A program made the translations under genes and the position numbers. A stretch of DNA of 22,531 nt from NCBI GenBank assembly GCA_002437575.1, contig DJQK01000073.1, forward strand, positions 13,611 through 36,141, given 5' to 3'. Shown here piece after piece: positions 1-7,359 of the stretch. Origin of the DNA: Clostridiales bacterium UBA6388 (GTDB lineage: Bacteria > Bacillota > Clostridia > Oscillospirales > Oscillospiraceae). Position 1 is the first letter of the stretch. Each line of letters starts with the position of its first letter. The notes under the pieces were generated by a model. It had not been told where the DNA came from, searched no databases, and saw only the letters and a program-made list of their open reading frames with translations.

Positions 1-1
1 C

Positions 2-646
2 GTCGCGCAGTACCGCGGCTTCGGCGTCTACCGCGATAACCAGAAAAAGCACCTCTGGCGGCAGCTGGACGAATCTTCGACGGTTTTCGGAAAACGCGCG
101 GTCATTCTCGGCATGGGAGACCTCGGCAGCAATGTCGCCAAGCGTCTTGCGGCGTTTGGGGCGCACCCGGTGGGCGTGCGGAGAACGGTAAGAGACGCGC
201 TTGTCCCGTTTTTTGAGGCGCAGTTTGCGATCGAAAACCTCGACGAGGCGCTCATTCATGCGGACATCCTGATCAACTGCCTGCCCTCGACGAAGGAAAC
301 CGCCGGCCTTCTGACGCGCAAGCGGCTGGATAAGCTCAAAAAGGGTGCGCTTTTCGTGAACGTCGGGCGCGGCAGCATCGTTAAAAACGACGATCTGGTC
401 TATGCCCTGCAAAACAAGCAGCTTCGCGGCGCGGTGCTGGACGTGCTGGAAAAAGAACCGCTGCCGGAGGATTCTCCCCTCTGGGACATGGAAAACGTGC
501 TCGTGACCCCGCATATCGCCGGGCCCAGCGACACGGAAAACGAGGACGTGCGCGGCGCGATCTGGGCGATCTGCCTGGAAAATCTCGGCCGGTATTTGGA
601 CGGAAAGCCCCTGCGGCACGTGGTGGATCTAAAGACCGGATATTAA
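2..646 (+). CDS. D-isomer-specific 2-hydroxyacid dehydrogenase, 5'-truncated by window edge
   Basis: The reading frame is open from the window edge, so about 214 C-terminal residues are visible and the true start lies outside. Members of this family use NAD(P)H to interconvert 2-keto acids and D-2-hydroxy acids in the cytoplasm. The visible part begins near the end of the first catalytic lobe. It then has the Rossmann dinucleotide motif GMGDLG (codons from about 113), the NVGRGSIV segment with the catalytic Arg, the EKEPLP segment with the Glu that pairs with the catalytic His, and TPHIAG with that His. All key residues seen in the family are present. The substrate cannot be told from this part; glycerate, phosphoglycerate or lactate-type enzymes are all possible. 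The gene ends 7 nt before a hairpin terminator shared with the convergent gene. Confidence 0.9.
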   Translation, partial: VAQYRGFGVYRDNQKKHLWRQLDESSTVFGKRAVILGMGDLGSNVAKRLAAFGAHPVGVRRTVRDALVPFFEAQFAIENLDEALIHADILINCLPSTKETAGLLTRKRLDKLKKGALFVNVGRGSIVKNDDLVYALQNKQLRGAVLDVLEKEPLPEDSPLWDMENVLVTPHIAGPSDTENEDVRGAIWAICLENLGRYLDGKPLRHVVDLKTGY

Positions 647-652
647 AGAAAG

Positions 653-683
653 CCCCCGAAGTGCAATACTTCGGAGGTTTTTT
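653..683. terminator. Bidirectional intrinsic terminator
   Basis: A 10-bp stem pairs 653-662 with 668-677 (one mismatch) around a 5-nt loop. It is followed by six T on the + strand (678-683), and an A/G-rich flank gives a U-rich tail on the - strand. It sits between the convergent dehydrogenase and DUF2812 genes and can serve both. Confidence 0.85.
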
Positions 684-1874
684 CTATTTGAGGGCGTCTG
701 CAAAGGCGCGGGCGATGGTTTCGGCGGGGAAGGCGTCGTCTGACGGCCACCAGATATACGCCGAGACGACCTTGCAGCCGGTCTGGACGATGACGCGGTT
801 GCCGTAATACCGCCCATAGTAGCTGTACGCGGTGTCCGCGCCGAGGTCGGGAAGGGGGAATTCCGTGATCTCGTAGGCGCTTTTGCCGAACAGCTTCCGG
901 TGATCGTACCGCCAAAGGTCTCCTGCCAGCCACTTTGCCAGCCACGGCGTGCGCAGCTCGTAGTACGTCGTGTCGCAGATATAGCTGCCAAAGTCTTCGT
1001 TTATTTCGTCGATCACCGGCGCGAGCAGGTCGCTGTTTTCGCGAAGATGCAGGGACGTGTGGTCGTCGGGCGACGTTTCGTGCAGCTCTGCAATTGCCGA
1101 AAGCGTCGGCACGGGAAGCGTCGATGCGTCCGTTACCCGCACGCTTGCGTCGGTTCGGCCCACGAGAAAGCTCAGCAGCAGCGCGAACCAGACGGCGGTG
1201 AGGATAGGATGCAGAATTTTTTCGGCGATACAGCGCGCCTTTTCATCGTGCCAGCCGTTTGTGTGCTCGATGCGCCCGCCGGAACGCAAGTGCGAGCGCA
1301 GCTTTTTGAGCCTGCGCCAGTCGCGCACCGCGCCGACAAGAAGCACGGCCATGATAGCCGTCAGTCCCAGAAACCGCAGCGTCCCGAGCGTGAGCACGCT
1401 CAGAAAAACCGCCGGAAAGCGCAGCGAAAGATTCAGAAAAGGATACAAAAACAGGAAATAGCAGACATTAAAGATACGCCCCGCGAGCGCACTCTGCACG
1501 CGCTTGAGCGATAACGCCTGCACGGCGGGGTCGGTGTTGAGCTCGGGAAGCGTCTCGTCCATGCAGCGGTAGATCAGAAATTCCTTTCGCTCGGCGACAT
1601 ATTCCCAGCCCAGCGCCTGCGCAAGCTCGATGGCAGCGGCCTTGTTTTCAGGAAACTCCGCGAAGGCTTTTTCCTTTGGAATCGCGTCGAGCCGGTAACG
1701 CACGCGCCGCGGGCTTCCGGCGTCAAAGCACGCAAGGCCGAGAAAAAATCCGTCGTCTTTCGATAAAAACCAGCCGCGCAGCGCCTGCTCTTCCAGCCAG
1801 CTTTCCATCGCGGGCACGTCGTAATCCGGGCAGGGAACAAGAAACCAGCGGCTTTTTCCGGTAAGCTCAGTCAT
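684..1874 (-). CDS. DUF2812 domain-containing membrane protein
   Basis: A 396-residue protein. The first 105 residues look like the DUF2812 domain: a WLEEQALRGWFL helix followed by a Tyr/Arg-rich beta segment (RRVRYRLDA). Hydrophobic stretches at about 134-150, 154-183 and 220-238 predict three membrane segments, followed by a soluble C-terminal part of about 150 residues with no motif I recognise. DUF2812 proteins are commonly encoded with PadR-type regulators, as here. Their molecular role is not established; a link to envelope stress or transport regulation is only inference. The start is set by GGAGG 8 nt upstream of the ATG at 1872-1874. The gene overlaps the end of padR by 8 nt, so the two are one transcript. 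Confidence 0.8.
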   Translation of the reverse strand: MTELTGKSRWFLVPCPDYDVPAMESWLEEQALRGWFLSKDDGFFLGLACFDAGSPRRVRYRLDAIPKEKAFAEFPENKAAAIELAQALGWEYVAERKEFLIYRCMDETLPELNTDPAVQALSLKRVQSALAGRIFNVCYFLFLYPFLNLSLRFPAVFLSVLTLGTLRFLGLTAIMAVLLVGAVRDWRRLKKLRSHLRSGGRIEHTNGWHDEKARCIAEKILHPILTAVWFALLLSFLVGRTDASVRVTDASTLPVPTLSAIAELHETSPDDHTSLHLRENSDLLAPVIDEINEDFGSYICDTTYYELRTPWLAKWLAGDLWRYDHRKLFGKSAYEITEFPLPDLGADTAYSYYGRYYGNRVIVQTGCKVVSAYIWWPSDDAFPAETIARAFADALK

Positions 1875-2190
1875 GCAGCAGTCCTCCGATCTTCTCTGCG
1901 TCGCGCAGGCACGCGGTCAGGCGATTTACCTCGGCGTTGTACGCGTCCACGCCGCGCTGGGTGATGCGGTAGGTGCGCTTGCGCCCCTCGACGGCGATCT
2001 GCTCGATGTATTTGACCTCTTCGAATTTTGAAAGCACCGTATAAAGCGTCGCCGGGCCGATGCGCAGACGGCCAAACGTCGCCCGCTCTAAAAACGCGGC
2101 GATCTCCATGCCGCACATGGGCCCCCGGCGCAGCGCCAGCAGCACATAAAACATCGACTCCGTCAAATTTTCCAGCGGTCTTCGCGGCAT
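1867..2190 (-). CDS. PadR family transcriptional regulator
   Basis: A 107-residue winged-helix protein. It shows the PadR N-terminal pattern (LTESMFYVLLALRRGPMCGM), the GPATLYTVLSKFEE recognition region, and the wing segment RKRTYRITQRG, then a short C-terminal helix for dimerisation. An upstream in-frame GTG (2197-2199) is part of the Shine-Dalgarno sequence GGGAGGTG, so the ATG at 2188-2190, 7 nt after GGAGGT, is the better start. It is co-transcribed with the overlapping DUF2812 gene. PadR proteins usually repress their own operon and respond to small molecules, and the promoter is embedded in repeated CGATAT half-sites, consistent with autoregulation. The ligand is unknown. Confidence 0.9.
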   Translation of the reverse strand: MPRRPLENLTESMFYVLLALRRGPMCGMEIAAFLERATFGRLRIGPATLYTVLSKFEEVKYIEQIAVEGRKRTYRITQRGVDAYNAEVNRLTACLRDAEKIGGLLHD

Positions 2191-2208
2191 GAGATACACC
2201 TCCCATCT

Positions 2209-2253
2209 AATATCGAGTCATGATATCGTTTGATGATATTATATAACGATATT
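2209..2253. promoter_or_regulatory. Candidate PadR operator (repeated CGATAT half-sites)
   Basis: AATATCG at 2209-2215 and CGATATT at 2247-2253 form an inverted repeat. A third copy, TGATATCG, lies at 2221-2228. They flank and overlap the -10 region of the padR promoter. The repeats are seen directly; binding by the adjacent PadR protein is inferred. Confidence 0.5.
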
Positions 2254-2266
2254 GGAAGCTTGTCAA
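2238..2266 (-). promoter_or_regulatory. Sigma-A-type promoter of padR-DUF2812
   Basis: On the - strand TTGACA (2261-2266) and TATAAT (2238-2243) are both perfect consensus, with an ideal 17-nt spacer. The predicted start is about 40 nt before the padR start codon. The outer base of the -35 box coincides with the first base of the neighbouring palindromic element. Confidence 0.85.
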
Positions 2267-2428
2267 GGCAGCACCGCGCAATTCGGCAAGCAGATTCGGC
2301 GAGAGATTTTTCGCCAGGTCAAGGTTTGAAACGTGCAGGAATACTGTATGTATTTCAAACTTTTCAAGCCGAAGCATTGGCGAAAAAGATCCGCCGAAGC
2401 GCGAAGACGCAATTATGCGGTGTTGCCT
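2266..2428. repeat. 163-bp imperfect palindromic element (MITE/REP-like)
   Basis: The sequence is symmetric about position 2347. The outer arms 2266-2283 and 2411-2428 pair at 17 of 18 positions, counting two G.T pairs. An inner block TTTTTCGCCA (2307-2316) pairs perfectly with TGGCGAAAAA (2378-2387). GTTTGAAA/TTTCAAAC and AATAC/GTATT occur near the centre. No coding sequence is convincing inside it. A 27-nt part (2297-2323) recurs at 22505-22531 with two transitions, so this appears to be one member of a dispersed family. It fills the gap between padR and the coiled-coil gene. Confidence 0.7.
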
Positions 2429-2429
2429 C

Positions 2430-2460
2430 AAAAAAAGCGGCACACATTCTGTGCGCCGCC
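2430..2460 (-). terminator. Intrinsic terminator of the coiled-coil gene
   Basis: The stem pairs 2437-2445 with 2451-2459 (9 bp, one G.T) around ATTCT. It is followed on the - strand by a run of seven T (2430-2436). It lies just past the stop codon at 2467 and abuts the palindromic element. Confidence 0.85.
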
Positions 2461-2466
2461 TTGCCG

Positions 2467-2811
2467 TTATGCTTTTTTGAGCTCTGCGATCTGCTCGGAA
2501 TGCAGCCGAACGACCGAACGAAGAATCGCCAGCTCGTCTTCGATCTCCTCGATCCGCTGCTTCGGAACCATGGTGTCCAGGATCATCTGCTGATTTTCTG
2601 CAAGCAGATTGAACTTGGGCTCGAAGTAGGACTCCATCATGACGGAGACCTTGTGGAACGTGCGGTTTTCGGAGTCTGCAATTCTCCGGGTCATCCGCTC
2701 CTCCGAGGAGGCGATCTCTTTGCTCATGTGCGCGGTCATCCGCGCTTCGGAGGCAGTGATCTTTTCGTCGATCAGATTTGACAGTGCGAATAGATCTCTT
2801 TCATCCAGCAT
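2467..2811 (-). CDS. Small coiled-coil protein of unknown function
   Basis: A 114-residue, highly charged protein with almost no Pro or Gly. Most of it is predicted helix with heptad-like spacing: residues about 15-60 (ITASEARMTAHMSKEIASSE region) and about 85-114 (QRIEEIEDELAILRSVV region). There is no signal peptide or membrane segment. It resembles small helical proteins found in many Firmicutes that carry no assigned function, and I do not recognise a specific family. The start is well supported by AAAGGAG before the ATG at 2809-2811. It has its own promoter, embedded in the end of plsY, and its own terminator, so it is probably an independent unit, although read-through from plsY is possible. 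Confidence 0.8.
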   Translation of the reverse strand: MLDERDLFALSNLIDEKITASEARMTAHMSKEIASSEERMTRRIADSENRTFHKVSVMMESYFEPKFNLLAENQQMILDTMVPKQRIEEIEDELAILRSVVRLHSEQIAELKKA

Positions 2812-2840
2812 GGCGTGTGCTCCTTTCTATTTCTGATCCT

Positions 2841-2870
2841 ATTATAGTATCGTTTGCAATACATTGTCAA
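2841..2870 (-). promoter_or_regulatory. Sigma-A-type promoter of the coiled-coil gene
   Basis: On the - strand TTGACA (2865-2870) and TATAAT (2841-2846) are separated by 18 nt. The -35 box overlaps the last codons of plsY (stop at 2867). Confidence 0.75.
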
Positions 2871-3481
2871 ACGGAATCTTTCCCGGGCCGTTTGCCGAAG
2901 TGGAACCTGGGCTCGGTGCCCTGGATGAGTCTTCGGATGTTGCTGCGGTGCATGAGAAGGACCAGAAGGCACGTAAAAATGCCGAGCGAGATGCGCACCG
3001 GGTCGTGCGTAAAAACAGGCGTCATCGCCGCCACGGCCACGGAGGCCGACATGGAGGACACGGACGCCGTTTTGCTCAAAGCCGCCACGACCGCGAATAC
3101 GGCAAATGCGCTCAAAAACACGCGCCAGTCGAGCATCAGGGCGACCGCCGCCGCTGTAGCAACTGCCTTTCCGCCCTTGAAGCCGAAATAGATGGGGAAG
3201 CAGTGCCCGATCATGCACGCCGCGCCCGCGATGCAAAGTCCCGTCGTTCCGCCGAGCCACGAGCCGAGGAGCATCGACACAACGCCCTTGAGAAAATCGC
3301 CTAGCAGCGTCAGTGCGCCCACGCCCGCGCCGAGCGTTCTGGCCGCGTTCGCCGCGCCCGCATTGCCGCTTCCCAGCGTGCGCACGTCGTGATGGAAGAT
3401 ATGCTTGGAGATCAGAATCGACACGCTCAGAGACCCGATCAGATAGCCCAGCACCAGACAGAGCAGATATTTCAACGTCAT
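2867..3481 (-). CDS. plsY: Glycerol-3-phosphate acyltransferase PlsY
   Basis: PlsY moves an acyl group from acyl-phosphate to sn-glycerol-3-phosphate, giving lysophosphatidic acid, the first step of membrane phospholipid synthesis. It acts in the cytoplasmic membrane. The 204-residue length is normal. The three signature loops are present: GSGNAGAANAARTLG (about 37-51), GHCFPIYFGFKGGKAVAT (about 92-109), and HRSNIRRLIQGTEPRF near the C-terminus. Hydrophobic segments between them fit a multi-pass protein with the N-terminal helix MTLKYLLCLVLGYLIGSL. The start ATG at 3479-3481 is preceded by AAAGGTG. No terminator separates it from the downstream coiled-coil gene, whose promoter begins inside its last codons. 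Confidence 0.95.
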   Translation of the reverse strand: MTLKYLLCLVLGYLIGSLSVSILISKHIFHHDVRTLGSGNAGAANAARTLGAGVGALTLLGDFLKGVVSMLLGSWLGGTTGLCIAGAACMIGHCFPIYFGFKGGKAVATAAAVALMLDWRVFLSAFAVFAVVAALSKTASVSSMSASVAVAAMTPVFTHDPVRISLGIFTCLLVLLMHRSNIRRLIQGTEPRFHFGKRPGKDSV

Positions 3482-3514
3482 ACCGACAACACCTTTTCTT
3501 TACATAGTCTTTAT

Positions 3515-3543
3515 ACAATAGCACATTATTCCGGAAAGCGCAA
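3515..3543 (-). promoter_or_regulatory. Probable plsY promoter
   Basis: An extended -10, TGCTATTGT (TATTGT at 3515-3520 read on -), lies 17 nt from a weak -35, TTGCGC (3538-3543). It is about 34 nt before the plsY start codon. The match is moderate. Confidence 0.4.
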
Positions 3544-3586
3544 CGTGCCGCTGCGCTATTTTTATGGTGCGCCGGCAATAAAAATG

Positions 3587-3595
3587 TGATAGAAT
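3587..3595 (+). promoter_or_regulatory. Possible extended -10 element of the M42 peptidase gene
   Basis: TGATAGAAT gives an extended -10 (TGn plus TAGAAT). There is no convincing -35 box upstream. It lies 35 nt before the chosen start codon in the divergent plsY/peptidase gap, which is otherwise without features. Confidence 0.35.
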
Positions 3596-3629
3596 CAAAG
3601 AAACCATGAAACAACAGGAGGCATATCTT

Positions 3630-4667
3630 ATGCAGCGGGAATTTGCAGAATTTGCGGCAAGCAAAGCGTGTGAGCTGCTGGCCATCGACAGCCCATCGGG
3701 CTATACGGCCGAAGCGGCTGCCTGGGTGAAGGCGGCGTTTGAAGAGCTCGGCTTTGCGGCAGAAATTACGACCAAGGGCGGCGTGCTGGCGGACCTCGGC
3801 GGCCGGGACGAACAAGACGCGCTTTTTTTAGAGGCGCACACGGACACGCTCGGCGCAATGGTAGCCGAGGTCAAGGCAAGCGGCCGTCTTCGTCTGACGC
3901 CGCTCGGCGGAATGCGGGCGGAGAACGCGGAGACGGAAAATGTCCGCGTCCGCACAAGGTCCGGAAAAGTCATCGAGGGCACGGTGCAGCTGTGCAACGC
4001 CTCGGTGCACGTCAACGGCGAATACGGCGAAACGAAGCGGAGCTTTGACACCGTGGAGGCCGTTTTGGACGAGGACGTGAAGACGGCGGAGGACACCAGA
4101 GCGCTCGGCGTGGAGGTCGGCGATATCGTCTGCTTTGAGCCGCGCACGAGAATTACGGCCTCGGGCTACATCAAAAGCCGGTTTTTAGACGATAAGCTCT
4201 CGGTCGGCGTGCTGCTGGGTCTGGCGAAATACCTCCACGACAGCGGGAAAACGCCCGCAAGGAAGCTTTACGCGCACGTGACGGTCTACGAAGAGGTCGG
4301 TCACGGCGGCGCCTCCTCGGTGCCTGCGGGCGTGACGGAGGCCATCAGCGTGGACATGGGCTGCGTGGGAGACGGTCTATCCTGCACGGAAAAGCAGGTC
4401 TCCATCTGCGTAAAAGACTCCGGCGGGCCGTACAGCTACGAGGTCGTCGGCAAGCTCCTGGACGCGGCAAAAAAGGAGAAGGCCGACTATGCCCTTGACG
4501 TGTACCCGCACTACGGCTCGGACGTGGAAGCGACGCTGCACGCGGGCTTTGACATCCGGCATGGGCTCATCGGCCCCGGCGTCTACGCAAGCCACGGCTA
4601 CGAAAGAAGCCATCTGGACGGCGTGGAAAATACTCTGCGCGTGCTCAAGGGCTATCTGGGCGTCTGA
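3630..4667 (+). CDS. M42 family metallopeptidase (glutamyl aminopeptidase/endoglucanase-like)
   Basis: M42 enzymes are cytoplasmic, two-metal aminopeptidases that form large tetrahedral assemblies and trim peptides. This 345-residue protein has the expected motifs in order: LLAIDSPSGYT at the N-terminus; AHTDTLG with the first metal His and an Asp; SRFLDDKLS with the bridging Asp; YEEVGHGG with the catalytic Glu-Glu pair; SVDMGCVG with a metal Asp; and SHGYERSH with the last metal His. An earlier in-frame ATG at 3606 exists, but GGAGG 8 nt before the ATG at 3630 favours the shorter start. The gene is a single unit, divergent from plsY and convergent with the cobalamin operon. Substrate preference cannot be predicted. 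Confidence 0.93.
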   Translation: MQREFAEFAASKACELLAIDSPSGYTAEAAAWVKAAFEELGFAAEITTKGGVLADLGGRDEQDALFLEAHTDTLGAMVAEVKASGRLRLTPLGGMRAENAETENVRVRTRSGKVIEGTVQLCNASVHVNGEYGETKRSFDTVEAVLDEDVKTAEDTRALGVEVGDIVCFEPRTRITASGYIKSRFLDDKLSVGVLLGLAKYLHDSGKTPARKLYAHVTVYEEVGHGGASSVPAGVTEAISVDMGCVGDGLSCTEKQVSICVKDSGGPYSYEVVGKLLDAAKKEKADYALDVYPHYGSDVEATLHAGFDIRHGLIGPGVYASHGYERSHLDGVENTLRVLKGYLGV

Positions 4668-4773
4668 GCCGGCGGCGGCAAGCGGCCTTTGTGGTACGAC
4701 GCGTATCGCAAAGATATCGGGCTTATAAAACGCGTACAGAAAGCCCGCAGATCCATCAGACTCCCGATCGCGC

Positions 4774-4806
4774 AAAAGACTGCGGCCCGCACTGTGTGCG
4801 GGCCGC
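4774..4806 (-). terminator. Hairpin terminator of the cobalamin operon
   Basis: A perfect 11-bp GC-rich stem (GCGGCCCGCAC at 4782-4792 with 4796-4806) encloses a 3-nt loop. On the - strand it starts 4 nt after the cbiP stop codon and is followed by a short U-rich tail (CTTTT, from about 4778 to 4774). The 4668-4773 gap between the convergent genes shows nothing else that I can support. Confidence 0.7.
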
Positions 4807-4810
4807 AAAT

Positions 4811-6274
4811 TTATACCTCCCGCCGCAGGACGCGATAGACAAAGTCCATGTCCAACCCTGCGCGGATGGTATCGGCCAGAAGGTCATACTGGCGCTCTTT
4901 ATATTCCCGCAGATCGAACGAGCCGAGCGCGGCGGGGTCGATGCCGCGGCTTTGGCACAGAGCAGCCAAAATGGCGTCGGCAATGCCCGGCGCGTCAAAA
5001 ATACCGTGGACGTAGCTTCCATAAACGCTGCCGCTGGAGATGAGCGGCGGCATTTTTTCTTCGCTGCGGCCCATGTGGATCTCATACCCTTCGTAGCGAA
5101 GCCCATTGAGGCCGGACAGGCGCCCTTCGACGCCGGAAAAAACGCCGGTCGTCTGCGTCTGGACCTTTGCGCCGCGAAAGACCGTGTCCATCGGCAGAAG
5201 GCCGAGCCCGCGAAGCTCCGTCAAGCCGGCCGCTTCCACGCCTTCGGGGTCTGAAACGGAGCGCCCCAGCATCTGATAGCCGCCGCAGACGCCGAAGATC
5301 AGCGTGCCGCGCGAGGCCTGCTTCAAAATCGCCGCTTCCAGACCGCTTTCGCGCAGCCATTGCAGATCGGCGATCGTGCTCTTCGTGCCGGGAAGAAGGA
5401 TCATGTCCGGCGCGCCGAGATCGGAAACCTTTTCCACATACCGCAGCGACACGTTTTCATAGCGCTCAAAGGGTGAAAAGTCGGTGAAGTTCGAAATGCG
5501 CGGCAGACGGATGACGGCGATGTCCAGAAGCTTTCGCGCGGTATCTCTTGTAAAGCGCGAAGATAAGCTGTCCTCGTCGTCGATATCCACCTGTGCATAT
5601 GGCACGACACCCGCCACAGGCACGCCGCAGAGCGCCTCCAGCTGGCGAAGGCCGGGCTCTAAAATCGTCCGGTCGCCGCGGAACTTGTTGATGATCATGC
5701 CCTTGACGCGGGCGCGTTCTTCGGGCTCGAGCAGGGCGATGGTCCCATAGAGCTGGGCAAAAACGCCGCCGCGGTCAATGTCTCCGATCAAAAGCACCGG
5801 CGCGTCCACGAGCCGGGCCAGGCCCATGTTCACAAAATCGTCCTGCTTGAGGTTGATCTCCGCCGGACTTCCGGCGCCCTCGATGACGATGACGTCGTAC
5901 TCGCGGCAAAGGCTTTCGTATGCGGCCAGCACGTCCGGCAGAAGCTCCCGCTTTTTCGCGTAATACGCCATCGCCCGCATATTTCCGCGCACCTGGCCGT
6001 TCACGATGACCTGACTTCCGACGTCCGTGGTCGGCTTGAGCAGGATCGGGTTCATGCGCACGTCGGGTTCGATCCCCGCAGCCTCGGCCTGCACGACCTG
6101 GGCCCGGCCCATTTCACCGCCGTCTCTGGTAATGAACGAGTTGAGCGCCATATTCTGGCTCTTGAAGGGCGCGACGCGATAGCCGTCCTGCCGGAAAATG
6201 CGGCAGAGCCCCGCGGCGAGAAGACTTTTTCCCGCATTGGACATCGTTCCCTGCATCATGATATTCAGCGCCAT
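4811..6274 (-). CDS. cbiP: Cobyric acid synthase CbiP
   Basis: CbiP (CobQ) uses ATP and glutamine to amidate side chains b, d, e and g of adenosyl-cobyrinic acid a,c-diamide, giving adenosyl-cobyric acid in the cytoplasm. The 487-residue protein has the family's usual length and two domains. The N-terminal synthetase domain carries the P-loop-like MQGTMSNAGKSLLAAGL (about 7-23), FKSQNMALNS and IEGAGSPAEINL. The C-terminal class I glutamine amidotransferase domain carries the nucleophile Cys330 in FGVCGGYQMLG, with EIHMGRS at about 399-405 and His423 in GSYVHGIFD. GGAGG lies 7 nt before the start. It is the last gene of the operon and overlaps cobD by 10 nt. Confidence 0.96.
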   Translation of the reverse strand: MALNIMMQGTMSNAGKSLLAAGLCRIFRQDGYRVAPFKSQNMALNSFITRDGGEMGRAQVVQAEAAGIEPDVRMNPILLKPTTDVGSQVIVNGQVRGNMRAMAYYAKKRELLPDVLAAYESLCREYDVIVIEGAGSPAEINLKQDDFVNMGLARLVDAPVLLIGDIDRGGVFAQLYGTIALLEPEERARVKGMIINKFRGDRTILEPGLRQLEALCGVPVAGVVPYAQVDIDDEDSLSSRFTRDTARKLLDIAVIRLPRISNFTDFSPFERYENVSLRYVEKVSDLGAPDMILLPGTKSTIADLQWLRESGLEAAILKQASRGTLIFGVCGGYQMLGRSVSDPEGVEAAGLTELRGLGLLPMDTVFRGAKVQTQTTGVFSGVEGRLSGLNGLRYEGYEIHMGRSEEKMPPLISSGSVYGSYVHGIFDAPGIADAILAALCQSRGIDPAALGSFDLREYKERQYDLLADTIRAGLDMDFVYRVLRREV

Positions 6275-7320
6275 GTCGTATCCTCCATCACGCGCCGCAG
6301 AGCGACCAGCAGCGCCTCGTTTTCTTCGGCCAGCCGCACGGCGATGCGGTACCAGCCGGGGCCGAGCCCGGGGTAGTTTTCACAGCTCCGCACGGCGATT
6401 TTTTCGCGCAGCAGCGCACGATCGAGCCCCGCAGGCGCGAAAAACAGCAGATAGTTTGCCTCCGACGCACAGACCGTAAAGCCGAAGCTCTGAAGCTCCC
6501 GCGTCAGCCGGGCCCGCTCGGGCGCGATAACGGCCTTCGCTTTTTGCACCCAGTCCGGTTCTTTTAGGGCCGCCTCGCCTGCCGCCTGCGCAAAAATCGA
6601 GACGTTCCACGGCTGCGTGCACGCGGCCATTTCGGAAAGGAGCCTTCGATCTGCGCTCAGGCCGTACCCGGCGCGCACGCCCGCCAGCGCGTAATTTTTC
6701 GTAAACGCCTTCAGGATCAGAAGGTTCCCATACCGGGAAAGCAGGTCCTTCGCGCTTTTTTCGTCCGTAAAGTCGAGAAAGCACTCGTCTAAAAACACGC
6801 GCGTGCCCTGCGCGGCGGAAAGCGCCAGTACCTGCTCCAAAAGCGCCCGGCCGAGCGTCCGGCCGGTGGGGTTGTTCGGTGAGCAGAGAAACAGCACGTC
6901 CGGCTTTTCCGTGCGCAGCGCGTCGGGAAGGCGCTCGTCCGGCAAAAAATCCGGCGAAGCCAGCGGCACGCGCACGATTTTTGCGCCAAAATGGCAGGCG
7001 GCCGCGCTGTATTCCAGAAACGTCGGCGCAAGCTCCATCGCTTTTTTCGGCCGCAGCGCCTCGCAGTACGCGTAGATGAGCTCTGCCGCGCCATTTCCGC
7101 AGAGGATATACGCCTCCGGAAGCTTTTCGTACGCCGCGATCGCGGCGGTGAGCCTGCGGCAATAGGGATCCGGGTACTGCCGCACGAGGTGCGCCGCGTC
7201 CCGTATGGCAGAGATCACGCGCTCCGGCGGGCCGAGCGGGTTCACGTTCGAAGAAAAATCGAGCGTGACCGCCGCGCCGTACACGTCGCCGCCGTGGGGA
7301 TTTTCGGTTTTGTATAGCAT
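6265..7320 (-). CDS. cobD: L-threonine-O-3-phosphate decarboxylase CobD
   Basis: This PLP-dependent enzyme decarboxylates threonine phosphate to (R)-1-amino-2-propanol phosphate, the linker that CbiB joins to cobyric acid. The 351-residue protein is a fold-type I aminotransferase. It has NPHGGDV and SSNVNPLGPP at the N-terminus, CGNGAAELIY for the cofactor phosphate, CSPNNPTG at about 146-153, FLDECFLDF with the PLP-ring Asp, the Schiff-base Lys208 in KAFTKNYALAG, and VRAGYGLS. The start-of-chain pattern and the cbiB/cbiP neighbours favour CobD over histidinol-phosphate aminotransferase, its close relative. AGGA precedes the ATG at 7318-7320. It follows cbiB after a 39-nt gap and overlaps cbiP by 10 nt. 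Confidence 0.93.
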   Translation of the reverse strand: MLYKTENPHGGDVYGAAVTLDFSSNVNPLGPPERVISAIRDAAHLVRQYPDPYCRRLTAAIAAYEKLPEAYILCGNGAAELIYAYCEALRPKKAMELAPTFLEYSAAACHFGAKIVRVPLASPDFLPDERLPDALRTEKPDVLFLCSPNNPTGRTLGRALLEQVLALSAAQGTRVFLDECFLDFTDEKSAKDLLSRYGNLLILKAFTKNYALAGVRAGYGLSADRRLLSEMAACTQPWNVSIFAQAAGEAALKEPDWVQKAKAVIAPERARLTRELQSFGFTVCASEANYLLFFAPAGLDRALLREKIAVRSCENYPGLGPGWYRIAVRLAEENEALLVALRRVMEDTTWR

Positions 7321-7359
7321 CGTTTGTTCCTCATACTGGTTTCTGATGAAATTCTTCCA

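Noticed and set aside
2230..2781. 183-codon + strand open frame across the palindrome and the coiled-coil gene
   Set aside because: It crosses a repeat, a terminator and an opposite gene with good signals; no protein family resemblance.
6380..7162. 260-codon - strand frame inside cobD in another frame
   Set aside because: It shares the strand but not the frame of the intact cobD, which has all catalytic motifs; Arg/Ala-rich composition is typical of a shadow frame.
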